DNA from: Pelagibacterium luteolum | Lineage (GTDB): Bacteria > Pseudomonadota > Alphaproteobacteria > Rhizobiales > Devosiaceae | Length of the DNA: 64,000 nt | Direction of reading: 5' to 3' | Assembly: GCF_900100665.1 (NCBI RefSeq) | Contig: NZ_FNCS01000001.1 | Location: 479,119 to 543,118, forward strand | Shown here: positions 46,743 through 55,818 of the stretch, in pieces | Position numbering within the stretch: position 1 is the stretch's first letter | Layout of the letters: every line of letters begins with the position of its first letter | The notes under the pieces: model-generated | The model's input: the letters and a program-made list of their open reading frames with translations, nothing else | What the model was told of the DNA's origin: nothing | Databases searched by the model: none | Made by a program: the position numbers and the translations under genes

Positions 46743-48050
46743 TTTTCCGATACAGAAGCCAGCGAACAAGCGGTCCAGAACGGCTTCGCTGTCCATCAGG
46801 CCAATCAGCGTCGCCAGACCGTCCGCAGCGCGCCGCAATTCTTCAGCACACAATTCAGGGCGGTCGATGCGCGTGAGGCTGGCCTCGATATGACCGATGG
46901 CCATGGTCAACGCATCACGATCCCGCATATGACTGACAAGGGCTGGTTCGTCGCTGCCCAGCCGCGCTTCAATATGGCTTTTCAATCGGCTTAGCAAGAC
47001 GTCGAGCCCCTGCCCGGTCTGCGTCGAGATGACCATATCCACGGGCCCGGCTGGTGGCGACAAGTCCGATTTCGTGGCAATAACCCAGGTCTCGACATCG
47101 CCGATACACCGATCTGCGGCCTCAGTGTCCGGGGCCTGGAGCCAGAGGACCAGATCGGCCGCGTCCATGGCAATCTGGGCGCGCTTGATGCCCTCACCCT
47201 CGGCGATACTGTCCGTCTGGCGGAGGCCAGCGGTATCTGTGACGATAACCAATTGGCCACCCAGATCGATCGCCACATCCTTGGTGTCGCGGGTCGTGCC
47301 GGCTTCGGCCGTGACGATTGCGAGGTTCGATCCCGATAAGGCATTGAGAAGACTAGACTTTCCGGCATTGGGTGCGCCCGCCAGAACGACGCGAAATCCT
47401 TCCCTAACGATACGACCGGAATTGTACCGCGCCAAGGTCTCCGCGAGCGCGGATCGCAGGAGCTCGAGATCGGACACGAAATGCGCGGGGAGTTCGAAGG
47501 GAACGTCGTCCTCGTCTGAAAAATCGAGCCGCGCTTCGATCTCGGCGCGTGCATCAAGCAAGAGGGAACGCCAGAGGGATATCTGATCGGCAAGTCCGCC
47601 TTCGAGACGCACCAGCGCCTGGCGGCGCTGTGTTTCGGTTTCGGCGGCGAGCAGATCGCCCAGACCTTCGATGGCGGTGAGATCGAGTTTGCCGTTTTCA
47701 AAGGCGCGGCGGGTGAAATCACCTGCGGCAGCAAGGGTGACACCATCTAGGGCAGTGAGGGCCGAAAGCACCGCCTTCACGCCGGCGGGTGAGCCGTGGA
47801 TCTGCATTTCGGCGCAGTCTTCGCCGGTAAACGACGCTGGGCCGGGGAAAATGGCAATGAGGCCGCGGTCAAGAATTTCACGGGTTATCGGGTGGCGCAG
47901 AGATTTAAGGGCCAACGTGCGGGGCTGTGGGAGCGCGCCAGCGAGAGCCTGGACGGTATCGAAACTAGCCGGGCCCGACAGGCGGATAATCGCAACGCCC
48001 GAGGGCAGGCTGCCGGACGAAAGGGCGACGATGGTCGAAGGTTGAGGCAA
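46740..48050 (-). CDS. mnmE: tRNA uridine-34 modification GTPase MnmE (TrmE)
   Basis: GTPase partner of MnmG. About 436 aa. The folate-binding N-terminal domain starts with S-T-I-V-A-L-S-S-G and contains S-F-T-G-E-D and E-I-L-D-R-G. The inserted G domain has G1 G-A-P-N-A-G-K-S-S, D-T-A-G-L-R, and T-K-S-D. The C-terminus is F-C-I-G-K, with the conserved cysteine. No ATG lies near the expected N-terminus: I favour TTG at 48050 (AGGA about 11 bases upstream), while TTG at 48107 would add 19 residues. Confidence 0.94.
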   Translation of the reverse strand: MPQPSTIVALSSGSLPSGVAIIRLSGPASFDTVQALAGALPQPRTLALKSLRHPITREILDRGLIAIFPGPASFTGEDCAEMQIHGSPAGVKAVLSALTALDGVTLAAAGDFTRRAFENGKLDLTAIEGLGDLLAAETETQRRQALVRLEGGLADQISLWRSLLLDARAEIEARLDFSDEDDVPFELPAHFVSDLELLRSALAETLARYNSGRIVREGFRVVLAGAPNAGKSSLLNALSGSNLAIVTAEAGTTRDTKDVAIDLGGQLVIVTDTAGLRQTDSIAEGEGIKRAQIAMDAADLVLWLQAPDTEAADRCIGDVETWVIATKSDLSPPAGPVDMVISTQTGQGLDVLLSRLKSHIEARLGSDEPALVSHMRDRDALTMAIGHIEASLTRIDRPELCAEELRRAADGLATLIGLMDSEAVLDRLFAGFCIGK

Positions 48051-48137
48051 GGCGATGATTTTCCTGGGTGTCGGGCAGGAAATAGCGCCGATCGACCGGC
48101 CGAGCAAGGTTTGGCGTAGGGTGTTGGGACGAGAGGG

Positions 48138-48163
48138 GTCCTCGGGGCAGGCTCGAGGATGAC
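48138..48163. repeat. REP-like short palindrome
   Basis: GTCCTCG-gggcaggct-CGAGGATGAC: short arms CCTCG/CGAGG with a flanking GATGAC. It resembles intergenic palindromes scattered through alphaproteobacterial genomes. It lies in the mnmE/rho gap. Confidence 0.5.
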
Positions 48164-48209
48164 GGTGGTGGGAGGTTGTCCGCTGCGGGCGCTCAAAAGG
48201 ACCGGCAAG

Positions 48210-48236
48210 AAAAAGGGCGGCTGGGTGGCCGCCCTT
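48210..48236 (-). terminator. rho-independent terminator after rho
   Basis: Stem AAGGGCGGC with GCCGCCCTT around CACCCA, followed by T residues on the minus strand. It sits just past the rho stop at 48242. Confidence 0.85.
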
Positions 48237-48241
48237 GATGC

Positions 48242-49507
48242 TTAGGTGTTCATCGAATCGAAGAACTCGCCATTGGTCTTGGTCTGGCGGAGTTTATCCA
48301 AAAGGAACTCCATGGCGTCGACTGTGCCCATCGGGTTGAGAATGCGGCGCAGGACATACATCTTGCGAAGGACATCGGGCTCGACCAGCAGCTCTTCCTT
48401 GCGGGTGCCGGACTTCGTGACGTCGATGGCGGGGAAGACGCGCTTGTCGGAGACCTTACGATCGAGAACGATTTCCGAGTTACCGGTGCCCTTGAACTCT
48501 TCAAAGATCACTTCGTCCATCCGGCTGCCGGTGTCGATCAGCGCTGTCGAAATGATGGTTAGCGAGCCGCCATCTTCGATGTTGCGGGCGGCGCCGAAAA
48601 AGCGCTTGGGGCGCTGCAGGGCATTGGCGTCCACACCACCCGTCAGAACCTTGCCCGATGACGGCACGACGGTGTTGTAGGCACGGCCCAGACGGGTGAT
48701 CGAATCGAGAAGGATCACGACGTCACGCTTGTGCTCAACGAGACGCTTGGCTTTTTCGATAACCATCTCAGCCACTTGGACGTGACGCGAGGCCGGTTCG
48801 TCGAAGGTCGAGGAGATGACCTCGCCTTTGACCGAGCGCTGCATGTCGGTGACTTCTTCGGGACGTTCGTCGATCAGAAGCACGATGAGATAGCATTCGG
48901 GGTGATTGGTCGCGATCGATTGTGCAATATTTTGCAACAATACGGTCTTACCAGTACGCGGCGGCGCAACGATCAGGGCGCGCTGGCCCTTGCCCAGTGG
49001 CGCGACGAGATCGATGACGCGGGCCGAACGATCCTTAGTGGTCGGATCAGCCAGTTCCATATTCAGCCGCTCGTCGGGATAGAGCGGCGTCAAATTGTCG
49101 AAATTGATCTTGTGGCGAACCCGCTCGGGATCTTCGAAATTGATCGTATTGACCTTGAGAAGCGCGAAATAGCGTTCGCCTTCCTTGGGAGAGCGGATCT
49201 GGCCCTCGACCGTATCGCCCGTTCTGAGACCAAAGCGGCGAATCTGGGAGGGACTGACGTAAATGTCGTCGGGACCTGGAAGGTAGTTCGCATCGGGGGA
49301 GCGCAGGAATCCGAACCCGTCGGGCAGGACTTCGACTACGCCTTCACCAATGATTTCCACATCCCGCGTGGCCAATTGCTTTAGTATTGCAAACATCAAT
49401 TCCTGCTTGCGCAGGGTATTGGCGTTTTCGACTTCGAGCTCTTCGGCAAAGGACTGCAATTCGGCCGGAGATTTGGCCTTTAAGTCCCTGAGCTTCATGA
49501 ATTCCAT
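48242..49507 (-). CDS. rho: transcription termination factor Rho
   Basis: Hexameric RNA-dependent ATPase/helicase. 421 aa from ATG 49507 ([14 protein letters not shown]), close to the E. coli length. The N-terminal helix bundle and cold-shock RNA-binding domain contain [12 protein letters not shown]. The ATPase core has the P-loop [10 protein letters not shown] and [13 protein letters not shown]. Its secondary-site block T-G-G-V-D-A-N-A-L and K-R-F-F-G-A-A-R-N follow. AAGAAGG precedes the start; the longer frame to 49621 lacks similarity. Confidence 0.97.
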   Translation of the reverse strand: MEFMKLRDLKAKSPAELQSFAEELEVENANTLRKQELMFAILKQLATRDVEIIGEGVVEVLPDGFGFLRSPDANYLPGPDDIYVSPSQIRRFGLRTGDTVEGQIRSPKEGERYFALLKVNTINFEDPERVRHKINFDNLTPLYPDERLNMELADPTTKDRSARVIDLVAPLGKGQRALIVAPPRTGKTVLLQNIAQSIATNHPECYLIVLLIDERPEEVTDMQRSVKGEVISSTFDEPASRHVQVAEMVIEKAKRLVEHKRDVVILLDSITRLGRAYNTVVPSSGKVLTGGVDANALQRPKRFFGAARNIEDGGSLTIISTALIDTGSRMDEVIFEEFKGTGNSEIVLDRKVSDKRVFPAIDVTKSGTRKEELLVEPDVLRKMYVLRRILNPMGTVDAMEFLLDKLRQTKTNGEFFDSMNT

Positions 49508-49669
49508 GATCAGCCTTCTTAAGGGAGATGGAGATGAGACAAATAAGGAGGGGAGGTGCGGGGCAAGGCGGATGCTGCCCGTCTCGCAACGAATACGCGA
49601 GTTGGCATTTTCATAGACCATTCGGCCCGCTCATTGCAAGCGGAACCGAAATTTTTGGTCGCGCCGGTC

Positions 49670-50098
49670 CTAGAACGGTTTGACGATGACCGCGATGACG
49701 ATAACGATCATCAGAATGGTCGGGACTTCGTTGATCATGCGGTAGAATTTAGCCGGACGGGTGTTGTCGTCGCGCGCAAAGCGTTTGAGCGACGCGCCGA
49801 GAAAGCCGTGAAAGCCCGAAAGCAGCACGACAAAGGCCAGTTTGAGCCAGATCCAGCCCATCGCGAAGATGGCCGAGCCGTATAGATGGATCATCCAGAG
49901 CCCGAACACCCAGCTCGCGATCATCGCGGGCGTAGTGATGGCGCGATAAAGACGGCGTTCCATCACCTTGAAGGTTTCGGACTGCACCGAGCCCTTCTCG
50001 GCATCGGCGTGATAGACGAACAACCGCGGCAGATAGAGCATTCCGGCCATCCAGGCGATGACGGAAATGACATGCAGCGCTTTGACCCATTCGAGCAT
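49670..50098 (-). CDS. hemJ: protoporphyrinogen IX oxidase HemJ
   Basis: 142-aa integral membrane haem-synthesis enzyme of the CopD/HemJ family. Four hydrophobic helices; the conserved H-V-I-S-V-I-A-W-M-A-G-M-L-Y-L-P-R-L-F-V-Y-H start holds the essential histidines, and R-L-Y-R-A-I-T-T-P-A-M follows. It starts 3 bases after the hemE stop, with GAGGG inside the end of hemE as ribosome site. Both act in the same pathway. Confidence 0.93.
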   Translation of the reverse strand: MLEWVKALHVISVIAWMAGMLYLPRLFVYHADAEKGSVQSETFKVMERRLYRAITTPAMIASWVFGLWMIHLYGSAIFAMGWIWLKLAFVVLLSGFHGFLGASLKRFARDDNTRPAKFYRMINEVPTILMIVIVIAVIVKPF

Positions 50099-50101
50099 GT
50101 T

Positions 50102-51148
50102 TTAATCCCTCGTTCCTTTGACCGTGGCGATCAGGTCGGCGACGTGATCAATCGGGGTTTGCGGGACGATGCCGTGGCCCAGATTGAAGATATGCGGGCG
50201 ATCGGCAAAGGCCGAGACAATCTCACGCGCTCTCGTGCGCATCTGCTCGCCGCCGGCAACGAGGCGCAGGGGATCGAGATTGCCCTGTAGCGGCAGGGTT
50301 TTGGCGAAAGTGCTCGACGCGAAATCGAGCGGGGTCGCGTAATCGAGGCCCAGCGCTGAAACGCCGGTCTTTTCTACGTATTCGGCCAGCATGCCGGCAG
50401 CGCCACGGGGAAAACCGGTGATCGGTGCGCCGGGGATAAGTTCGCGTAAACGGGCGACGAGGCGGCGATTGGGCTCGATTACATTGGTGCGAAATGCGGT
50501 CTCGTCGAGATTGAGAGCCCAGGATTCGAAAATCTGCACCATATCGGCGCCCGACTTGAATTGTGCGGCGAGATAAAGCGCCGAGGCTTCGACAAGCACG
50601 TCCATCAGGGCGGAAAAAGCTTCAGGGTGCTCAAGCGCGAAAATGCGGGCCGCAGCCTGATCGGGCGATCCGCGTCCGCCGATCATATAGGTCGCAACGG
50701 TCCAGGGGGCGCCACAGAACCCGATCAGGGTCTTGTCCGGGGCCAGGGCAGGCTTGATGCGACTAAGCGTCTCCAAAACGGGTGCCAGACGCTCCACGAC
50801 CCTTTCGGGATCGAGACGGGCGACATCGCTGGCCTTTATGGGCTCAAGCATTGGCCCCTCGCCTTTTTCAAAGCGGACTGACTGGCCAAGGGCGTCGGGG
50901 ATGACGAGGATATCGGAAAACAGGATCGCTGCATCGAGATCGAAGCGTTTGAGGGGCTGCAGCGTTACCTCGGCAGCAAGCTTTGGATTGTAGCAGAGAT
51001 CGAGAAACGATCCGGCCTCTTCGCGGACCTTCAGATATTCGGGCAGATAGCGACCGGCCTGGCGCATGATCCAGATAGGGGGTGTTGCCTGGCGATGCCC
51101 GAGAACGGTGTCGAGCAGCGGCTTGCCTTGTGGAGAGGTCTGGGTCAT
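50102..51148 (-). CDS. hemE: uroporphyrinogen decarboxylase
   Basis: Decarboxylates uroporphyrinogen III to coproporphyrinogen III. 348 aa, normal length. The substrate motif P-I-W-I-M-R-Q-A-G-R-Y-L-P-E-Y is near the N-terminus. The catalytic F-S-D-I-L-V-I-P block, G-F-C-G-A-P-W-T and the terminal F-N-L-G-H-G-I are intact. It starts at the edge of the oriC gap and reads away from it. Confidence 0.97.
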   Translation of the reverse strand: MTQTSPQGKPLLDTVLGHRQATPPIWIMRQAGRYLPEYLKVREEAGSFLDLCYNPKLAAEVTLQPLKRFDLDAAILFSDILVIPDALGQSVRFEKGEGPMLEPIKASDVARLDPERVVERLAPVLETLSRIKPALAPDKTLIGFCGAPWTVATYMIGGRGSPDQAAARIFALEHPEAFSALMDVLVEASALYLAAQFKSGADMVQIFESWALNLDETAFRTNVIEPNRRLVARLRELIPGAPITGFPRGAAGMLAEYVEKTGVSALGLDYATPLDFASSTFAKTLPLQGNLDPLRLVAGGEQMRTRAREIVSAFADRPHIFNLGHGIVPQTPIDHVADLIATVKGTRD

Positions 51149-51613
51149 GGGGCCTTTGGAAATTGTCTTGGGCGGTCTTCGGGCGGGACTTAATTAGAAG
51201 TCTTAAAAGACTCTTCTTTATTATTATGGCTGTGTTTTGCACCAATTCTAAAGCGCCCACAACCGATGGGTCGCAAAGAGGCTTGCGGCGGTTTCGCACA
51301 GTGAGGTGGAGTCCAAAACCCTTGGGCGCTTCGGGGTGATCTGGCCCTAAAGCGCCGGGCGTTAACGGTTTGTTAAGAGGTGTGGCTGTGCAAAACCTTA
51401 ACGAAAGGTAAACGGCGATCCGGGCGCCCGACACGCGGTTTTACCCGCTGTTTTGCACATGGCTCCACGCTCGCCCACAGGTAACGAACTGTTAACGCAA
51501 ATCGAGACGATGGGGATAAACCTCGCCCTTGGTCGAGAATGGGGCGTTTGGGCTTTCCCTGTGCGCAGCCTTGTGAAAAACCAGCGTACCAACCAACCGT
51601 CAAACGCCCGGCC
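51149..51613. other. oriC: chromosomal replication origin (oriC) between hemE and maf
   Basis: This 465-base gap has no gene. An AT-rich patch (51189-51229) lies next to hemE. DnaA-box matches to TTWTNCACA are exact at 51387-51395 (-), 51451-51459 (+) and 51572-51580 (-), and near-exact at 51235-51243, 51292-51300 and 51511-51519. CtrA-type TAA-repeat sites and two GANTC sites (51209-51213, 51309-51313) are present. The hemE flank matches the Caulobacter origin, and genes diverge from the gap. The parS cluster is about 5 kb away. No replication data are available to me. Confidence 0.85.
51362..51376 (+). promoter_or_regulatory. CtrA-binding-site match in oriC
   Basis: TTAACGGTTTGTTAA is an exact TTAA-N7-TTAA match. 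Two further near-matches lie at 51398-51412 (second half TAAA) and 51481-51495 (first half GTAA), both with seven-base spacers. CtrA represses origin firing in Caulobacter by binding such sites. Confidence 0.65.
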
Positions 51614-52222
51614 ATGCTGATCTTAGCTTCCAAAAGCCCGATCCGGAAAACCCTGCTCGATAACGCGGGTTTACACTTTTTGGTTGCAAGCGCGCCGATC
51701 GACGAACGGGAAATCGAAGATCGTCTGTTGACGCAGGGCGAGAATCGCCAAGGGCTCGCCGTCGCTTTGGCCAAGTCCAAGGCGCTGGCAGTGAGCAAGG
51801 CGAACCCAGGCGCTGTGGTGATCGGGGCCGACCAAACATTTGATCAGGACGGCGAGGGTCGGCATAAACCTGCAACGATCGCGGAAGCGGCGGGTAATTT
51901 GATGGCGATGGCAGGCACCAGCCACAGCCTCCATTCCGGCGTCGCGCTGGCGCGGGACGGCGAAATCGTCTGGAGCGCTGTCGATACCGCGACCCTGACG
52001 TTTAAGGATTTTTCGCGCGCCGAGCTCGATATCGTCTTAAGGCTCGAGGGAGAGGCCATCCTTGGTTCGGTCGGCGGCTATCGCCTTGAAGGCCCATCGG
52101 TGCGGCTCTTTTCGCGCGTGCAAGGGGACTATTTCACCATATTAGGGTTGCCGCTTCTGGCCCTGCTCGATGCGCTGGCGGTCCATGCGCCCGAAACCCT
52201 GTCGCAAGGGGGAGAGCGGTGA
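51614..52222 (+). CDS. maf: Maf/Ham1-like nucleotide pyrophosphatase
   Basis: 202 aa. Maf proteins hydrolyse non-canonical or regular NTPs. The opening L-I-L-A-S-K-S-P-I-R-K-T-L-L resembles the Maf S-x-S-P-R-R start; G-A-D-Q-T-F and D-E-R-E-I-E are further family blocks. ATG 51614 follows the end of oriC; an upstream frame to 51539 runs through DnaA boxes and is rejected. It overlaps aroE by 4 bases and begins the maf-aroE-coaE-dnaQ run. Confidence 0.88.
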   Translation: MLILASKSPIRKTLLDNAGLHFLVASAPIDEREIEDRLLTQGENRQGLAVALAKSKALAVSKANPGAVVIGADQTFDQDGEGRHKPATIAEAAGNLMAMAGTSHSLHSGVALARDGEIVWSAVDTATLTFKDFSRAELDIVLRLEGEAILGSVGGYRLEGPSVRLFSRVQGDYFTILGLPLLALLDALAVHAPETLSQGGER

Positions 52223-53040
52223 AAAACGCGTTCGTCATCGGCCACCCGATCGCCCATTCCAAATCGCCGTTGATCCATGGGTCATGGCTCGATGAACTCG
52301 GGATCGATGGGTCCTACAGCGCAATCGATGTCGCCCCTGAAAATCTGGCGGCATTCATCGACAGGGTCAGGCAGGGCGAATTTGTCGGCGGCAATGTCAC
52401 CATTCCCCACAAGGAAGCGGTGATGGGCCTCCTCGATGAGGTCGATCCACTGGCCAGAACGATCGGCGCCGTCAACACCATCGTCTCCGAGACGGGGCGC
52501 TTGATCGGACGAAACACCGACTATCTCGGGTTTCTGGCCAATCTCGATCAGGGCGCGCCTGGGTGGTCCGATATAAGCGGCGCGGCGATCGTCATCGGGG
52601 CCGGTGGCGCGGCGCGGGCCGTCCTGGCCGGATTGATCGATAGGGGCATCGATCGCATCCATCTCCTCAACCGCACGCTGTCCCGGGCCGAAAGCCTTGC
52701 TGCGGCTTTTGCGCCGAGTGTCGTGCCCGGCGCGCTCGAGGATTTCAACGCCGTCGCGCCGGCGGCGACGCTTCTGGTCAACACCTCGTCGGTCGGAATG
52801 GGTGGTACCCAGTTTCCAGATTTCGACCTGGCGCGCCTCGATGGCCGCGCTGTCGTGACCGATATCGTCTATGCGCCGCTGATCACGCCGCTTTTAGCTG
52901 ATGCATCGGCCAAGGGGTTTTCCACGGTGGATGGGCTGGGTATGCTGCTCCATCAGGCCGTTCCGGGTTTTGAGGCCTGGTTCGGGGTCCGGCCAGAGGT
53001 GGATGCAGCGCTGCGCGCCCGCGTTCTGGCTGCAACATGA
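52219..53040 (+). CDS. aroE: shikimate 5-dehydrogenase
   Basis: NADPH-dependent reductase of the aromatic amino-acid pathway. 273 aa from GTG 52219, overlapping the maf stop (GTGA). Substrate motif H-S-K-S-P-L-I-H, then N-V-T-I-P-H-K-E with the catalytic lysine, and the nucleotide-binding G-A-G-G-A-A-R-A-V. The C-terminal G-L-G-M-L-L-H-Q-A block is intact. Confidence 0.96.
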   Translation: MKNAFVIGHPIAHSKSPLIHGSWLDELGIDGSYSAIDVAPENLAAFIDRVRQGEFVGGNVTIPHKEAVMGLLDEVDPLARTIGAVNTIVSETGRLIGRNTDYLGFLANLDQGAPGWSDISGAAIVIGAGGAARAVLAGLIDRGIDRIHLLNRTLSRAESLAAAFAPSVVPGALEDFNAVAPAATLLVNTSSVGMGGTQFPDFDLARLDGRAVVTDIVYAPLITPLLADASAKGFSTVDGLGMLLHQAVPGFEAWFGVRPEVDAALRARVLAAT

Positions 53041-53060
53041 CGGTTGGGGATAAGCGAGAT

Positions 53061-53654
53061 ATGCTCAGGGTCGCGCTGACGGGATCGATCGCCACGGGCA
53101 AATCCACTGTTCTTGCACGCTTTGCTGAACAGGGGATTGCCACCTATTCGGCCGATGAGGCCGTGCACGCGCTCTATGCCGGCAAGGCCGCCCCGCTTGT
53201 CGAGACCCTCTTTCCCGGAACGGTTATCGATGGGGCCGTCGATCGCAGGAAACTGTCCGCCGCCATTGCCGCCGAACCCCAGAGGATCGGAGAGCTCGAA
53301 GAGGTGATTCATCCTCTCGTGCGCGAAAAGGCCATCGACTTCATGGAAGCTGCCGAGGCCAATGGGGCAGAGATTGCGGTCATCGAAATCCCGCTATTTT
53401 TCGAAACGGGCGCCAAATATTCGATCGATAAGGTCGTGGTCACCTGGTGCGATCCAGATATTCAACGCCAGCGTGTTCTGGAACGACCGGGGATGAGCGA
53501 AGACAAGCTCAAACTCATCTTGTCGCGCCAGCTATCCCAGGACGAAAAGCGCCGGCGGGCCGACTATACCATCGACACATCGGGCTCAATGGACCAGACC
53601 CTTGCCGAAACAGACGCGGCGATCATAGCGCTCAAAAAGGATGTCGGCTTGTGA
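53061..53654 (+). CDS. coaE: dephospho-CoA kinase
   Basis: Last step of coenzyme A synthesis. 197 aa from ATG 53061 (MLRVALTGSIATGKST), whose P-loop is G-S-I-A-T-G-K-S-T. The substrate motif Y-S-A-D-E-A-V-H and I-E-I-P-L-F-F-E follow. An ATG at 53037 overlaps the aroE stop and would add eight residues before the conserved start; I prefer 53061. The stop overlaps the dnaQ GTG. Confidence 0.94.
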   Translation: MLRVALTGSIATGKSTVLARFAEQGIATYSADEAVHALYAGKAAPLVETLFPGTVIDGAVDRRKLSAAIAAEPQRIGELEEVIHPLVREKAIDFMEAAEANGAEIAVIEIPLFFETGAKYSIDKVVVTWCDPDIQRQRVLERPGMSEDKLKLILSRQLSQDEKRRRADYTIDTSGSMDQTLAETDAAIIALKKDVGL

Positions 53655-54370
53655 ACCTGTTGCGCGAAATCGTCCTGGATACCGAAACCACGGGGCTTTC
53701 ACCGGCCGGTGGAGACAGGGTCGTCGAGATCGGCTGCGTGGAACTGATCAACCACGTACCGACCGGACGCCATCATCACGTCTATATCAACCCCGAGCGC
53801 GACATGCCCGAAGAGGCGTTTCGGGTGCACGGGCTGTCGGAAGAATTTTTGCGCGACAAGCCCAAATTTGCCGAACTAGCGCAAGGGTTTCTCGATTTTA
53901 TCGGCGATGATCCGCTGATCATCCACAATGCGCCCTTCGATATGGGCTTTCTGAACGCCGAACTCGAATGGAGCGGTCGCAAGCACCTCGTCAATCCGGT
54001 GATCGATACGGTGACGCTGGCGCGGAAAATTCATCCTGGCGCGCGGGTGAGCCTTGATGCCCTGTGCAAGACGTATGGCATCGATAATTCCCGCCGCAGT
54101 CTTCACGGCGCGCTGCTGGACAGCGAAATCCTCGCCGAGGTCTATCTTGAGCTGATCGGCGGTCGGCAAGTGGCACTTGCGCTTTCGGCAGAGGCCGAAA
54201 GCCAGTTCCGTTCCGGCATGGTCCGCCCGCCGGCGCGCCAGCGGCCAACGCCCCTGCCCGCCCGGCTGACGGATCGCGAACGCGAACTGCATGCGGCGTT
54301 CGTTGGGGAGATGGGCGACAAGGCGATGTGGCTGGAATATTTGACAATCGAGGTCGAGTTGCGGGCCTAG
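53651..54370 (+). CDS. dnaQ: DNA polymerase III subunit epsilon (3'-5' exonuclease)
   Basis: Proofreading subunit. 239 aa from GTG 53651, coupled to coaE by GTGA overlap. The DEDDh exonuclease motifs are D10-T-E-T-T-G (Exo I), H-N-A-P-F-D-M-G-F (Exo II) and H-G-A-L-L-D-S (Exo III). The start MNLLREIVLDTETTG matches the family. A longer frame starting inside coaE is rejected. Confidence 0.95.
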   Translation: MNLLREIVLDTETTGLSPAGGDRVVEIGCVELINHVPTGRHHHVYINPERDMPEEAFRVHGLSEEFLRDKPKFAELAQGFLDFIGDDPLIIHNAPFDMGFLNAELEWSGRKHLVNPVIDTVTLARKIHPGARVSLDALCKTYGIDNSRRSLHGALLDSEILAEVYLELIGGRQVALALSAEAESQFRSGMVRPPARQRPTPLPARLTDRERELHAAFVGEMGDKAMWLEYLTIEVELRA

Positions 54371-54482
54371 GCCAGTCCCGGCAACGATCGCGAGCCTGGT
54401 GCTGGGTGGCGTTCTACCATTCGTACATCCCGCCTCCAGGCGTCAACCCGGCCTTGAGCCCACAAAAGACGTCGCTGACCAC

Positions 54483-54516
54483 AAAAAAGCCCCGAGGCGT
54501 CCGCCCGGGGCTTTTT
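54483..54516. terminator. bidirectional terminator between dnaQ and secB
   Basis: AAAAAGCCCCG and CGGGGCTTTTT arms around an eleven-base centre, with T-runs on both strands. It lies about 110 bases past dnaQ and 23 bases past the secB stop. The rest of the dnaQ/secB gap (54371-54538) holds nothing else that I see. Confidence 0.9.
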
Positions 54517-54538
54517 CAAATGCTTTTATCGCAACCGC

Positions 54539-55081
54539 TTAGTTGACGGTCGGGCTCGGCTCGGTGGTGCCGTCGGGCTGGGCCTGCTTGATCTTTTCAG
54601 CGGCTGTAGCGAGATTGCGGCGGTAGAGGGCGAGGAAGTCAACGGGCTCGAGCAGCAGCGGGGGGAAACCGCCCGACTGGATTGTCTGCGCCAGGACCTG
54701 GCGCGCGAACGGGAAGATCAGGCGCGGGGCTTCGACCATAAGCAGTGGCCCGAGCTGGTTTTCGGGGATGTTCTTGGTGCGGAACAGGCCGCCATAGACC
54801 AGTTCGAGCGCGTAAAGCACCTTTGAATCGCGCTCGGTCTTGACGTTCAAGCCGATTTCGACGGCGTAAAGATCGTCGGCCTGCTTTTTGACCTGGACGT
54901 TGATATTGACGTTTGAGCCCGGATTGGTCTGGCCGGAGACGAGCGATGCGGGCGCGTTGGGGTTCTCGAAGCTGAGATCCTTGACGTACTGGCCGGCAAT
55001 GCCGAACTGGGGCGCCTGGCCGCTGGGCTGGCCGGCTTCGTTGGCGGTCACATCCGGGGTGTTGCTATCGTCTTCAGCCAT
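54539..55081 (-). CDS. secB: protein-export chaperone SecB
   Basis: Tetrameric chaperone that holds preproteins for SecA. 180 aa. Conserved core: Y-V-K-D-L-S-F-E-N-P-N-A-P, then V-Q-V-K and F-P-F-A-R-Q-V-L-A-Q-T-I-Q-S-G-G-F-P-P-L-L-L split over the dimer face, and a disordered N- and C-terminus. ATG 55081 has GAGGAAAAG upstream; the frame to 55180 runs into non-coding sequence. Confidence 0.96.
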   Translation of the reverse strand: MAEDDSNTPDVTANEAGQPSGQAPQFGIAGQYVKDLSFENPNAPASLVSGQTNPGSNVNINVQVKKQADDLYAVEIGLNVKTERDSKVLYALELVYGGLFRTKNIPENQLGPLLMVEAPRLIFPFARQVLAQTIQSGGFPPLLLEPVDFLALYRRNLATAAEKIKQAQPDGTTEPSPTVN

Positions 55082-55191
55082 TGGCCTAATCTTTTCCTCA
55101 ACGGTTATACGGGACACCCCAAGCGGGCGGGGCGCGAAATTTTTCGCCGGTTGGCTAGCATTTTTGCGCCCGTGCCACAAGCAAAGAGGGC

Positions 55192-55620
55192 CTAGCGATA
55201 GGAATCGCTATCGAGATCGATGGCCCTTTGGGCCGGTCCGGGCTGGGATGGCCGGTAATTGGTGACGATCACCATGTTGCGGCTCATCGCCTGGTAAATC
55301 CAGCTGCGGACGGGTGGTATGAGCAGCAGGAGCCCCAGGACGTCGGTGAGAAATCCGGGCACGATGAGCAGGAAGCCGGCCACAGCGATCATCATCATTT
55401 CGGCGAACTGCTTTTGCGGCATTTCTCCCCGCGCCATCATGGCGCGCGTGTCCATGATCATGCCCAAACCTTGCCAGCGCACGATGGCGATGCCGGCAAA
55501 GGCGGTGAGGATAATGGCGGCAAGCGTGCCCAATATGCCGATCTGTCCGCCCACCCAGATGAAGGTCGCGATTTCAAGGAAGGGCAGTGCCAGGACTGCG
55601 AGAACGATCATGCGTCCCAA
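55192..55620 (-). CDS. fxsA: FxsA-family membrane protein
   Basis: 142-aa inner-membrane protein of the FxsA family, with about three hydrophobic segments and the G-G-Q-I-G-I-L-G-T and L-L-I-V-P-G-F-L-T-D-V-L-G-L-L-L-L-I-P-P blocks. E. coli FxsA affects phage exclusion; the general role is unknown. TTG at 55620 has GGAGA about 9 bases before it; ATG at 55611 lacks one. It lies upstream of secB on the same strand with a 110-base gap. Confidence 0.85.
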   Translation of the reverse strand: MGRMIVLAVLALPFLEIATFIWVGGQIGILGTLAAIILTAFAGIAIVRWQGLGMIMDTRAMMARGEMPQKQFAEMMMIAVAGFLLIVPGFLTDVLGLLLLIPPVRSWIYQAMSRNMVIVTNYRPSQPGPAQRAIDLDSDSYR

Positions 55621-55818
55621 AGCGCTCTGTCTCCGTTAAAGGGGGCGCAATAACGCCCCAGATCACAATAATGCCACCGCAAACTGGTTTGCAGGGCCGG
55701 TTTACATATATATAGGTCACAACCTAGAGATTGCGACCGTCCGCAGCGAAGGCGCCATGGCTTGATTTGCCAGGGTCCGCGGGCGCCGACCGTTACATTT
55801 GGAGCCAGAACCACACTC

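Noticed and set aside
51539-51613. N-terminal extension of maf to an ATG at 51539
   Set aside because: It would run through an exact DnaA-box match and shows no Maf-family similarity.
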